A DNA stretch of 64,000 nt. It comes from Pilasporangium apinafurcum. Its lineage: Eukaryota > Oomycota > Peronosporomycetes > Pythiales > Pythiaceae. The position numbers and the translations under genes were made by a program. Shown here piece by piece: positions 1 to 10,817 of the stretch; the first letter of the stretch is position 1; each line of letters begins with the position of its first letter. Below the pieces are notes generated by a model. The model ran no database searches and was not told the DNA's origin. It saw only the letters and a program-made list of their open reading frames with translations. The stretch lies in NCBI GenBank assembly GCA_001600495.1, contig BCKE01000008.1, positions 286,410-350,409 on the forward strand. Reading direction: 5' to 3'.

Positions 1-45
1 CATGCTGGGATTCTTGTCTCATTCGTCTATGGCGGTATAATATAG

Positions 46-777
46 TGGAGCAGATTTATTGAGCAAACACATTTGTGTGAACAGCGTGAGAAAGAGCTCC
101 AAGCACTCGCCGACGCTGTATATCGCCACATATATGAACGCTCCGTCAAGTTTTCATATCAACCACAGGTAACGCTAGTGATTGATATTGCTGATGACAT
201 GTGAACGTAAGCTAACGCGTTTAATTCGTTGTCTTTGGGTAGTCTGAATCCGGATTAACTTTTCTTTCTCAAGCTACGCCTTCATATTCTCGCCGCGAAG
301 TTTCAATCCAGCCAGTGCAAATGAGGTACTTCTAATACCTTTAAACTAAGCACATACATTTGCTCAAATGTTTTCATGTTTTCTGCAGTCTGCAGCTTGG
401 TCTCGCGAACTCGTTGGGATTACCGGTTCATAAGGTGTATGAGCAATTTGAATTGGTAAGATACACGCGAACTACTGTATATCACTGAGACAGTTCATTC
501 ACCGAAGTATATGTCATGACAGAAACGCGCGTTTTATAGCGACAAGCTTCTCGAAAATTATTGTTATTCCCCCCAGAGTTGGACCGCATCACCAGGCGTT
601 GCACGGCGGCAACAACTGTTCGGTAGTGATGTCGAGAGCCCTCAGCCATCAAAGGAGAGGACGTCGTTTTGGAGAAAATTGCAGTCAGGCATGGCAAAAT
701 TCAAGCTGAAAAAACATGACAGGCAGCGGCGAGGATCTGAGCGCAATCAATCGTCGGCGACAACACCGCAGAGGTGA
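46..777 (+). CDS. 3' end of an unidentified multi-exon gene
   Basis: Four exons can be joined in one frame: 46-168, 243-325, 389-455 and 523-777 (stop TGA 775-777), with GT-AG introns of 63-74 nt and matching phases. The roughly 175 visible residues start with a charged helical stretch (LCEQREKELQALADAVYRHI), continue through a Ser/Pro-rich part to LGLANSLGLPVHKVYEQFEL, and finish with a basic tail rich in K, R, Q and S. No catalytic motif or known domain was recognised. The gene begins left of the window or before an intron ending at 45 (frame 1 has a stop at 43-45), so the N-terminus is missing. It ends only 14 bp before the earliest non-overlapping ATG of the next gene. Continuity of four exons argues that this is real. 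Confidence 0.5.
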
Positions 778-790
778 CCGCGATAAAAAT

Positions 791-3378
791 ATGGGGAATC
801 AGACGATGCGAAGTGCATTGCCGTCGACGAAAAAAATAGCGGAGCTAAAGATAGGTCTTAGTGGGCTCAACATCGTGCGGCACACAAAGAAATGCTAGAG
901 CTTTTTCTGATGACTCGGCACAAAACGGGTTCATGACACGTTTACTTTCTTATTTGCTCGTCAGTCGGACCGAAATTCACCTGTTCGTCCATGGTAAATG
1001 CTTTTGAAGAGTGGCTACCATCGACAACTGTGATCAACTCGGTAGGCAGTCATGCATTGTCATGCGTACTGGATATCGAAGAATCGTATCAAAGTATATC
1101 CGAAATCAATACACATGACAAGGAGCAGTTAAATGTCAATATGGTGATGCTGCGCACCATAGAACCTCCAGACCATTCTCATTTCACAATAGAAGGTGAT
1201 TTCTTCACGAATACTATTGCATAGTGTGCTGTTTTATTGATGACAAAATACTAAAGCCATTTCTTGTGAACAGATCTCATTCAACAAATCAAACTGAATT
1301 CGAGACGGAAACAAACTTTTAAAAGCATGATCAAGCGTGTTCAAATGAGCCTTTGGACATTGCATTTCCAATCAGAATATGAAGAATCATATTGTGCGTA
1401 CCTCTTTGAACATGCCATCATACGAATTCGCCTCATCATGGCGCTCGGGTTACTTTTTGTGCTACTTAAAAGCAGTCTTGAGTATATCTTTGCATCTCGC
1501 ACTGAAATTGACTCCACAACTTGGAAGGTACATCTGTCTCTACTGCTCGCTGGCTGTTGAGCCATGGTATCTGACGATCGTGTGGCAATTATGACTTAGA
1601 TTCTATTCATCTTCAATGTCTTCGTCATCATTCCTGTTGTTACGGTAGCGCTGTCGTGCACATTTTCAAAGCGACTGAACAAATATTGCGAGTTCTACGC
1701 GGCAGTTCCCTTTTTAGTGGGAACGTTTATGCTCACAATACAGAAGATCCTCGAGCAAAGCAAAGGACCACTTTTTTCGTTATTTATCGTGTTCGTTCCA
1801 GTGTTTGGTATCACTCGATTCCGATTCAAGACAAGTGTATCGCTCGCGTTTCTGATGTTTACAAGTCATCTCGGTCCTGTCCTACTGTTACAGCAAAGCG
1901 AGACAACCACTGACGTCTTGTTCCAAGGATACAACTACATCGGTGGAATCATGGTTGGTGCCATCTGTCACTATAGACAGGAGGTGCTGAGGCGGAGAAA
2001 TTTCATTTTGATGCTGCCCTTTTGCGAAGAGAAATTTGATCCCGAGCAGATAGATCGAGTGCTCCATGATCCTCAACTGAGCAAGCATGTACTAATGGAT
2101 CGATGGACTCTGAAATTCAAGCACGAAATTATCGAAGAAGCTTTCTCTCGGTGTTGGTACTTGATTGATTCAAATCCATTTGAACACCCCAATGCGGGCA
2201 AACTGCACTTTCGTGTGTACCGTAGTATTCGCTTCGCCGTGGGAGGAGTCATATTTTCGCAGTTATTACTTGCCATTCAGGATTGGGAGTACTTGTGGGG
2301 CCACGATATCAGACGTATCAATTCTATCTATATGATCGCTACAATTTTGCGATTTGGTATCGTCATTCCAGCGTATGCAGCTGCACTCCTAGCCATGCTC
2401 TTCTTTGGTAGGCGATACTATCGAACATGGAGGGCACAGGCAACACACGAAAGCAGAGGTGGCTTAATGTCGCCGTCATCGCAACCTTACGGCTCACCAT
2501 TCACCTTCGATGATACTTCGACCACCGGTGTGACCACCAACGTGGTCACTCCACCATATCTGTTGATGTTAACACCAAAATCAGTCGAGGAAGACATGGA
2601 ACAACTCACCAATGACAAAGAACCACCATCAGAATCATCATCGTCGTCGTCAATCAGTAACAACTACACGAGAAGCATGCAGTGGATGTCGGCTGGTATT
2701 GTGTTTCTACATGCATTAGCGATGGGAATAATCCTGATTTTTGTCGACCGCTTAGCAGCACTGCATGATGCTTCGGCTGCTCCTTGCTATTTTATTGGCT
2801 TCCTGAACGCAATGCTTTTCCCGCATCGCTCTGGTTTTCGAGTTTGCTTTGTCACTGCAAGCGCTGTGACAACGTTGGTAATGTGCATTGTTCTCTTCGT
2901 CACTATCGCTGTCTATCCTGTCAACATCCTCCCATATGCTGTATACATGGTGTTCGTACACATCCTGGGGATGATGATCAGTCATGAAGAAGAGTCGCTG
3001 CGGCGAACATTCTTCGTACGAATGACAATTCGGTCCGATGAATTTCAGCGACGTCATGATGCAATCTCTACAATCGAACCGCGACTCAAGCTTTATATTC
3101 GTCAGTGGAGAAAATATCGAAGCCGAACAACTAGCATGGAGGTTCTGCTCCTGGACGAGAAACCTCCTTCGGCCAAGATCCCAACGGTTAATCAGATGAT
3201 ACGAGCAGGCAAATTCGGCATGCTCTTTGAGGTCGGGAAAGCTAGTTTCGCCTTTGTAATGGAACTTGTATGAGCATCATACGCAGTCTGACCACAAGAC
3301 ATCATTTAGAGCGTCGTGACAATACTGCAAACGAATTGGATACGTCTGGAGAAGTTGTTAGAAGAAGATGAGATCTGA
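791..3378 (+). CDS. Multi-pass membrane protein with duplicated transmembrane module
   Basis: Five exons join without a break: 791-854, 965-1195, 1274-1527, 1600-3255 and 3310-3378, giving about 757 residues. The start is uncertain: ATG 791 is the first that avoids the upstream gene, while ATG 716 would overlap it. A soluble N-terminus precedes two similar modules. Each opens with W-x-L-x-F (SLWTLHF; RWTLKF), has several hydrophobic helices, and closes with an E-x-LRR-x-F motif (QEVLRRRNF; EESLRRTFF) followed by a basic segment. A Ser/Thr-rich loop (about residues 410-470) sits inside the second module. The duplicated pattern recalls membrane halves of large class III cyclases, but no cyclase, kinase or ATPase motif is present, so no activity is claimed. 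The last small exon ends EKLLEEDEI. It converges with the BAR gene on its right. Confidence 0.6.
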
Positions 3379-3489
3379 TATGGTAATTTTGTTAGTGATT
3401 GATACATTTGATGGACGACAAGTTGCGTTTTCAAGTAACATAAGCCCAAACATTACATGCAATATACTCACGATAACAGTGAGAAGTAC

Positions 3490-4408
3490 TTATGGTGACA
3501 CAACGACATCGCCTATGTCTCGTGGACGAATGGTTGCTACCGACGCGCAGGGTATCGCAAACAATTCTAATCCCTTTGCATGATAGAACGCTTGGGAACG
3601 TGCCAACTCCGCTATGATATTCTAGCAGTAAAATGATCAAAAAGCAGAATTGATCAATGTTGTGTTTACTATTAAATGCGTGAGTAGCAAGTACATGGTT
3701 ATCTTACTTTCATTTTGGTGACGCGAAACTGATCAAATTTCTTCATATGATATTCGATGAGATTGTTGACGTTTTCCACGCGTCGCTTTTGATCTGAAAG
3801 CATGCGCAACTTCTTTTCTCGTTCCTTCGCCGAACTGCCACGCTATAACCAGGGTTTTAGTTTCACAATGACAACAAGAAAGCCATATTGCCAGCGCCAT
3901 TATAGGATGTGAGTTCATTTGACAGAAGATGAGCAAAACCAACATCTACGCAAGTTACTCTTAGATCATCGTATTCCTTCTGCAACTTAGTTTCAATCTT
4001 CAATGCCTTTTCTCGGTCGTCCAACAACCTCTGTAACAAGCAACTATTAACTATCAATGCCACAAACTCCAACAACTCCCAGTCTCATCATACCTTGATG
4101 GGCACAATTCCCCAGTCTTGGATTTGTGTCAATACCAAGAGTATTTCTGGTTCGGGTCGCTGCAGCATCACGTCATGGGTATCACTCGACAGTTTCTGCG
4201 CACAATCTCCTAATGATGCTAGGCATTGTGCTACTGGTGGATAATCTTCCTGTGCGCCGATATCCTGCAGCGTCTTCGCGAACACAGTGTAGAACGCTTC
4301 TTGCTCCTCCCTTGCGCGTAACATCTTTGCAATCAGCTCCTCGAGTGCGCGTCCATTGCGCTCCATGAACTGAATGTGCGCCTGCAAACTCCGTCCGCGT
4401 TCATCCAT
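3490..4408 (-). CDS. FAM92/CIBAR-like BAR domain protein
   Basis: Four exons on the minus strand (4408-4094, 4030-3959, 3842-3708, 3621-3490) read as one 217-residue protein with phase-0 junctions throughout. It is almost entirely alpha-helical: an N-terminal helix (MDERGRSLQAHIQFMERNG), a middle helix ending in a DWGIVPIK stretch like the 'V.PL..YG..VK' step of FAM92, and a C-terminal helix with KFDQFRVTKMKNIIAELARS and QAFYHAKGLELF. The last motif matches the end of BAR domains of the FAM92/CIBAR family. In animals these proteins bind curved membrane at the ciliary base with a CBY partner. A flagellar or membrane-shaping role here is inferred from family only. The ATG at 4408 is the first in frame. 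The gene is divergent from cdc5, with about 270 bp between start codons. Confidence 0.68.
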
Positions 4409-4676
4409 GCTCTACACGCTCACAACTTCAACAACGCAATGGAACTCATGTTGGTGTAACCAAAGTGTAACCATTGGATATGGGTGGGTGGGTTATACTA
4501 CATAACAATTTGACCTGACCCGCTTAAAGAGTGATGGTCGCTTTGTTTGCTTTTTCTACCTCCGGGGGTATTATTTATAAACTGTGTGGAAGGACAACAG
4601 AGAAAGCGGAGGGAAGAAGCAAGAGCGTAGATTAATTGGGCGGAAGGGGAACGATCGTGTGTATTAGGTAGCAACC

Positions 4677-6965
4677 ATGCGGATCATGATCAAAGGAGGC
4701 GTGTGGAAAAATACGGAGGATGAGATCCTCAAAGCGGCCGTCATGAAGTACGGCAAAAACCAGTGGGCGCGTGTGGCATCGCTGCTGTCACGGAAATCCG
4801 CCAAGCAATGCAAAGCACGATGGTATGAGTGGCTTGATCCGTCTATCAAAAAAACTGAATGGAGTCGAGAAGAAGAGGAAAAATTGCTGCATTTAGCGAA
4901 GCTGATGCCTTCGCAGTGGCGCACGATCGCACCAATCGTCGGACGTACCGCCGCGCAGTGTATGGAACATTACGAACGACTACTGGATGCCGCACAACAG
5001 AAAGAAGGCATCGATGTAAGTGCTGGTGATGACCCACGGCGGCTGCGTCCAGGTGAAATCGATCCAAATCCAGAGAACAAACCTGCTCGGCCTGATCCCG
5101 TCGACATGGACGAAGACGAGAAGGAAATGCTTTCGGAAGCGCGCGCACGATTAGCAAACACGAAAGGTAAAAAAGCCAAACGCAAGGCACGCGAAAAGCA
5201 GTTAGAAGAAGCAAGACGTCTTGCAGCGCTACAGAAACGTCGTGAGCTGAAAGCAGCTGGTGTGTCTAGCTCAAAAGTGCACTTGAAGAAGCGCAAGTAT
5301 ATTGATTATGCACATGAAATCCCATTCCAGAAGGATGCCCCCGCAGGGTTTTATGATATCAGTGAAGAACGACGGATTTCGAGTAAAGGGATCGATCCGA
5401 AGCAGGCTATATTGCATTTGGATAAGTTGGAGGGTAAACGTCGAGATGATGAAGAAAAGAAAGCACGTAAACAGGACGCGAAGCGACAGAAAAGTCTGAT
5501 GAAGTCCAATTTGCCGATGGTGATTAATGCCGTCAACGAGAAGAATGACCCCATCAATGCCATCAAGCGCAAACCATTGAATCTCCCAGCACCCGTGGTA
5601 TCCAACGAAGAGTTGTCAGATTTGGCCAAGCTGGGCATGCACACTGCACATGCAGCAGCGTTAGCATTAGAGAACGGATCTGCGACAACCGAAACGCGAG
5701 CGTTGATGGGCAATTATGCCGCAACGCCCATGCGGACACCCACGACAGGTGCTACACAATCGAGAGATTTACACGATGTGATCATGCAGGAAGCGGCGAA
5801 CCAAGCTATGATGAGTCAGGTTGCAACCCCATTACTTGGTGGTGAGAACGTCATATTGAAGGAGGGGACTGGATATACGGGTGCCACGCCGTCACGCACT
5901 CCTGCTCGAAGTGTGGCGGAAAAGACGCCTTTGTCATCTACACGCACGCCATTGCGTGACGATCTCGGCATTAATCCTGAGCAACTTTATGCATCGGAAA
6001 CGAGTCTTCGAGCTGAAAAAGCGCGCGAAAAACGTATGCGTGCGGGCCTCAGAGAAGCATTCGAAAGCCTCCCAGAACCCCAAAACGAATACGCAATTAA
6101 TATACCCGAGAAGGAAGAAGATGATCGTGATAGAGCCGAGGACGAACAAGAGGAAGATGCTGGGGATCGTGAGGCACGATTGCAGGCACAACGAGACTTG
6201 GAAAAAGAATTAGAGCTGAAAAGACGATCAAGTGCTGTGCAACAGGAATTGCCTCGTCCTTCAAAGGTTAAACAGGCTCTTGTGCATGGCGGTACTGATG
6301 ATATTTCACGGGAGATGGTCGCGATCTTGGAGTTTGATATTGCGAAGTATCCAGAAGGGGACGACAAGCAAAAGAAGTCGAAAAAACGTAAGAAATCATC
6401 AACAGTTGTACCATCACTCCATCGTTTTTCTGATGCGGAGCTCGCACACGCACGAAACATGGTTCAAATTGAAGCCAGCCTGCATGATGGAGAAAATTAC
6501 TGGAAGGCAACAAATCCAGCTGATGTTGCCTCAAAATGGATGGATTACCAGTCTCGTTACCTGAGAAAAGTAGAGAACAGCGGCGAAAACAAACACGCAC
6601 ATATCGAATTTGGCTTTGCAACATCGGATGAGGACCGTTTGCGTGCAATGCAAGCCGAATTTGCTGAGTTGAAGGAACTCACCCAGTTTTTATTAAAACG
6701 TTCTCAGAAACTCGATGAACGCGTTCGTGTCGTTAACGGTGGTTTTCATCGCCGTCTCGACCAAGGAAAGACAGCTTTACGATCGCACGTGACCGAATTA
6801 GAGAACGCATTAATCGAGCAATCATGTTTCCAGAATCTCTCAAACATGGAAGTCCAGGCATTACAAGCCCGAATGGCTCGCCTCGCCCAGGATGTCAACT
6901 CTCAACAGCTAGTAGAAGTGAAACTACAGAAGAAATACGCTGCTCTCCTACAAGAGCGACAGTAA
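4677..6965 (+). CDS. cdc5: Cdc5/CDC5L, Myb-type core subunit of the Prp19 (NTC) spliceosome complex
   Basis: A single uninterrupted 762-residue frame starting at ATG 4677. It opens with the hallmark Cdc5 start (MRIMIKGGVWKNTEDEILKA), followed by two R2R3 Myb repeats with regularly spaced tryptophans (about residues 8-105: W..RVASLLSRKSAKQCKARW, then TEWSREEEEKLL and QWRTIAPIVGRTAAQC). A basic coiled region and the ATP.RTPT-like Thr-Pro-rich segment (about 345-420) follow, then an acidic/charged helix and a C-terminal coiled coil that in the family contacts Prp19-complex partners. The product acts in the nucleus in spliceosome activation and catalysis. Length and domain order match CDC5L (about 800 residues). 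It is the only long gene here besides the LRR-IQ-WW gene that lacks introns. Confidence 0.96.
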   Translation: MRIMIKGGVWKNTEDEILKAAVMKYGKNQWARVASLLSRKSAKQCKARWYEWLDPSIKKTEWSREEEEKLLHLAKLMPSQWRTIAPIVGRTAAQCMEHYERLLDAAQQKEGIDVSAGDDPRRLRPGEIDPNPENKPARPDPVDMDEDEKEMLSEARARLANTKGKKAKRKAREKQLEEARRLAALQKRRELKAAGVSSSKVHLKKRKYIDYAHEIPFQKDAPAGFYDISEERRISSKGIDPKQAILHLDKLEGKRRDDEEKKARKQDAKRQKSLMKSNLPMVINAVNEKNDPINAIKRKPLNLPAPVVSNEELSDLAKLGMHTAHAAALALENGSATTETRALMGNYAATPMRTPTTGATQSRDLHDVIMQEAANQAMMSQVATPLLGGENVILKEGTGYTGATPSRTPARSVAEKTPLSSTRTPLRDDLGINPEQLYASETSLRAEKAREKRMRAGLREAFESLPEPQNEYAINIPEKEEDDRDRAEDEQEEDAGDREARLQAQRDLEKELELKRRSSAVQQELPRPSKVKQALVHGGTDDISREMVAILEFDIAKYPEGDDKQKKSKKRKKSSTVVPSLHRFSDAELAHARNMVQIEASLHDGENYWKATNPADVASKWMDYQSRYLRKVENSGENKHAHIEFGFATSDEDRLRAMQAEFAELKELTQFLLKRSQKLDERVRVVNGGFHRRLDQGKTALRSHVTELENALIEQSCFQNLSNMEVQALQARMARLAQDVNSQQLVEVKLQKKYAALLQERQ

Positions 6966-7084
6966 AAAGAACTGCTCATTACACGAAGATGACGTATGTA
7001 CTCATCGTGCTTTAGCCTTGGTTCATATTATAAACAGCAGAGTCTATTTTCACACGATTTGATGTAGTTGATTCTTTTCCATCG

Positions 7085-9603
7085 TCACGAAGTATTCGTA
7101 TCATCTACAAACAACACTGTCTTCGCCGTTGGAGACGAGTCACGTCCGATGCGAAGATTCTCCAAGGAATATTTACGATGCATTAAACTGACCAAAGTCT
7201 TCAACTGTAAAACAGAAGCATCACACATACAACATTAGTACCCCACTAGAATCATCACCTGCAATCAATACAAAAGCATACCTCATGCCATTTTGCAGAC
7301 ATAGTTGATTTATGTGCGCCAGTGAGGTCGTCTAGCTTCTTGAGCATGATCGACATTTGCTTTTGCGTCAAAATATTCAAAAATGCTTGTAGCGCCAAGT
7401 CCATTAGCGCTACTTTTTTGCAGAGTAAATCATAGGGCGGTGCAGATTTGGATGCCTTGCTGTCCTTTCGCTTCTCGGTGTACTTCATCGTCAAGTCATC
7501 TATAATCCCGGCCACGATATCTAACACAAGCCCACTTTGGATAGGGAACTTCAAAGGTCGTTCCGAGTTGGACTACACAGACAATGAGTGTCAGAACGAT
7601 CAATTACAGACTGTAGAACTGCTAAAGCATACACACCCCATCCTGTGGATCTTTGTCAATTCGATGCTGCAGCACATAGATCGCCAAGCCGGTGGTAAGT
7701 TGAGTTCCTCGGGTCGTTCGAGGCAAATGTCGAGCAACATTTAACCACCCAGAGGCTGAATCGAAAAGTCCTTCATTCACACCAGCAATCCGAAGAACAA
7801 GCGATGGCGCCCACTCTTTTCGCCATTCAACTAGCGGGAACACGTCCAATAGTTCTTCAATGCAGATGGATGCCAATTGCACGATCTCAGGGTGCATATC
7901 CTTTTCAAATTGCATCCGCAGGAAAAACATCGTGAAACTGAATGCGTCATAACCATCTAACTTGAGTGTCCTAGTCACAAACACGCCAGATATGTCATGA
8001 TTGAATAGCACCAAGAGTCAAAACGAATTGCATGTTAGTCTTACTTGGATCGAAGGCATAGAATCAGGTACATCAGAACATATTGCATGTTAAGCGCTGG
8101 GAAGGGAAGCACGTTCTTCTTCTTGACCTTTGGCGGTGCGTGAATTTTACTTTTAGCACTCATGGACCGTTTACTGTCCTGGAAACCAAATGTTCGAAAT
8201 GCATTCAAGAAATCATAAACTGAAGGCTGCCATTCCATTCGGATATTTGGTGCCTTCTCCCCAAAGACAGACCGATAGCCCTGGATCATGTGAGTGAAGC
8301 AAGCACTTGGGAGACCTGAGCTTAATTCCTACACGCAGTAGTTGGATGTACATATCATATCAGTATTGACATGTATCACCGACATCAAATAAATAAATGA
8401 GCAATATCAACAAGTGTGACGCTGTACTATACCGTAGCGGTCCGATAATCAAAAGCCATGCAAAGGAACAAATTACTGAAGCTGCCTTTCACAATATAGC
8501 TACTGTTATGTGAAGCCACTGATCAACATAAATAAAAAACCAGAGCCGGTGTTAATCCACACATACACCTTCAAACACATATGACGGTAAACCTCTTACT
8601 CGTCGTGAACAACCACGCTCCAATCTTGGCAGGGAGCGTTACCAGTTCAGTCACTTCGGTATCATTGGGTATTTTCGAACTGTTGTTATTCTGCGTGAAC
8701 AAACACCGCACCAGGATTGCTTTACTCCACAGCAAGGATCCGAGTTCCGTTTCATCCGCAGTTTCCATGGACTTGTATACAAGCGATAATTCGCTCTGTA
8801 GTTCTGACGAGGTGGCTTTATAACGCTGATACGGCAGTGGCTACACCATGACAAAGATACAATCAAAATTATCTTCCATTGCGCTCATCGCTGTAAAACT
8901 ATAAACATTCCAATATAAGTGCGCAAGCACCTTACCTCTGTGATCGGTGTAAAGACGTAGCCAAACTTCTCTTGGCTATGCGGCAGCTCGGCGGAAAACA
9001 AATGGTTGTCAGCATTGAGACTAGACATATTCGTGGCCATGTCATTCATGATCTTCGTGAGCAACGAACTCTCCACGGTAGTGACAGTTGTGGCTTCATC
9101 GCGCAGCTTTTGTAATTTGTTTTCACGCAACTGTTTCTTCCTCTTTTCTTCAAAGTCGTTGTTCAATAGCGCATCCAGACTTGTAAATTCTTCCAATATC
9201 GTTGTTTTCTTCCGCTTGCTACTCCAATCCAAATCATACACACAACAACAAACAATAGCATACAGCATGGCACATCAAAAACACGATTGACTTATGAAAA
9301 AACCTCATATGGTACATACCTCGTGCGTTTGCGCGTGTCTGTAGTCACTTTGGCCAGCAATTGCTCGGCATCGCTATCGTTCTCATCATCGACGTCGCTC
9401 CGTTTTGTCGTGGACGCTGTAGTAGCAGCAGAGTCTCTTCTACGCTTTCGCGCCTGTGTTTCCTTCTTTTGGCCCATGTTTGCCTTTGCTGCCTTCCGCG
9501 TTCCCGGCTTTCCACTCGTCGATGATGCAGTCGACGCTGCCATTTTTACCAGTCTATGTGTTGGTGGAAGAATGAATGTGTTGGCCAAGTCAGCGATGGG
9601 CAT
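7085..9603 (-). CDS. SLF2/FAM178-like protein (candidate Smc5/6 loader)
   Basis: Eight exons join in phase: 9603-9320, 9221-8936, 8825-8600, 8518-8433, 8328-8045, 7970-7637, 7572-7282 and 7204-7085, giving 636 residues (616 if translation starts at ATG 9543, just before a basic, low-complexity, nuclear-localisation-like N-terminus with KKETQARKRRR). Residues from about 95 carry a coiled start (ILEEFTSLDALLNNDFEEK). The middle and C-terminal part is helical repeat-like. The segment LNVARHLPRTTRGTQL resembles the conserved 'LLP.S.RG.QLR' signature of the FAM178/SLF2 family, whose members recruit the Smc5/6 complex to DNA lesions with SLF1. That identification rests on one motif plus overall layout, so an unrelated helical nuclear protein remains possible. 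Introns are 64-110 nt. The product is probably nuclear. Confidence 0.5.
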
Positions 9604-10817
9604 GTACTGTATTTCTTTAGTTATAATACGTCATTTATGATTGGAGGAAAATTTTTTACAATTTTTTGTTTTTTATCCAATGGTTTGCGCCATAACATTT
9701 TGCCGCTTCTGTAGGTTGTACTGTACATGTGTAAATAGAAGCTCGCCATCTTCAACTTCCTTTCAAAGGACAAACTTGAAAATGATCGGAGTGAGCATGG
9801 CTTTTTGTTTGACATTTTTTTTTCAGAGATATTCTATAGAAAAAAGGCTATATATTGTTGGTATTTGTTGTGGAGTAAGCAATATATGACGGTGAAAATC
9901 GGGAAGGGCCAAATTGTTTGGAAAAAACGGTGGCGATCGCCGTCCCGTTTTCACAACAACGATCTTTCAGGATTGGCTATACTACAAAGTAGCCAAACGA
10001 CTGTCCCGTCCCCTGTTCCCTACCCGCGCCGTTCAAGATAGAAAAAAAACCTGCGTCCAATTTTGATCCCTGTTTTTCGCTGTTTCGCTCTTTTTCCAAT
10101 TTAAGCTCATTTGATTGGCTAATAATTATTTATATTATCCAATAATTTTGATGATAAAGTTATTCGGCTCTCTGATTGGCTCGTTTGTGGAAAAAGGTTC
10201 CATAAAACAGAATCCTCGGACCGGTGGAATCCGTTTTGGAAATTGCAAGCTGCTTATTAGCATTTGTGTGTGCGTGTGTGGAAAGCCCCCTTCAACAGCC
10301 AAGGCCGTCCCTCGAGGAGCTCCCGCCTGCTGCTGCACCTCTCTCTGTGGTTGCGCTCAACTATCACTTCATATATTTAGCGCGTCCACTTCCGCATACG
10401 CCAACCGCCTGCCAGGAACGAGGAGTGCCTTAAAACGGCTGAAGCGAAGCACGCCAAAGGGCGGAACACTTTCGACTTTCTCTTGCTGACGGCGGTAAAA
10501 CGTGGCAGTTTATTCGTCAGTGCTGTCGATCGAATAACTAGTCAATCAATTTAGTAATAGTGGTTCTCAATCTATCGTCTTGTTGACGATCGCAGCTAGT
10601 AGGTGGCCACAAGAGTTTTTCTACGCTACAAGGCCAGAAGGAAGCCACGTGCGACTACTTATCCGACAGGCTCACTCTCTCCCACATACATTCACAGTTA
10701 TCGTACACACGTTCGTGTCAACGAACGTGCGTGCGCGAATAACATTTGATGACGCTCGTGCAGAGCCACACTGCTTCGGAGGTCTACGCTGCGAAACGAC
10801 CTTCACAGACGAGCATT
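9604..10817. promoter_or_regulatory. Shared upstream region of two divergent genes with six CCAAT boxes
   Basis: No convincing coding frame lies between the divergent starts of the SLF2-like gene (9603, minus) and the PP2A B subunit gene (10818, plus). CCAAT or its complement ATTGG occurs at 9677, 9972, 10096, 10114, 10139 and 10175, four of them within 85 bp. A GCTCATT motif at 10105-10111 resembles the start of the oomycete initiator element. At about 1.2 kb this is one of the longest non-coding gaps in the window, where most divergent pairs are 75-250 bp apart. The final 300 bp are probably 5' UTR of the PP2A gene. Factor binding is inferred from motif only. Confidence 0.4.

Noticed and set aside
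482-697. Minus-strand 71-residue frame
   Set aside because: Shadow of the plus-strand exon 523-777, which is phase-linked to three upstream exons.
4846-5713. Minus-strand frames of 108-122 residues inside cdc5
   Set aside because: Antisense shadows of a well-supported coding frame; no recognisable motif.
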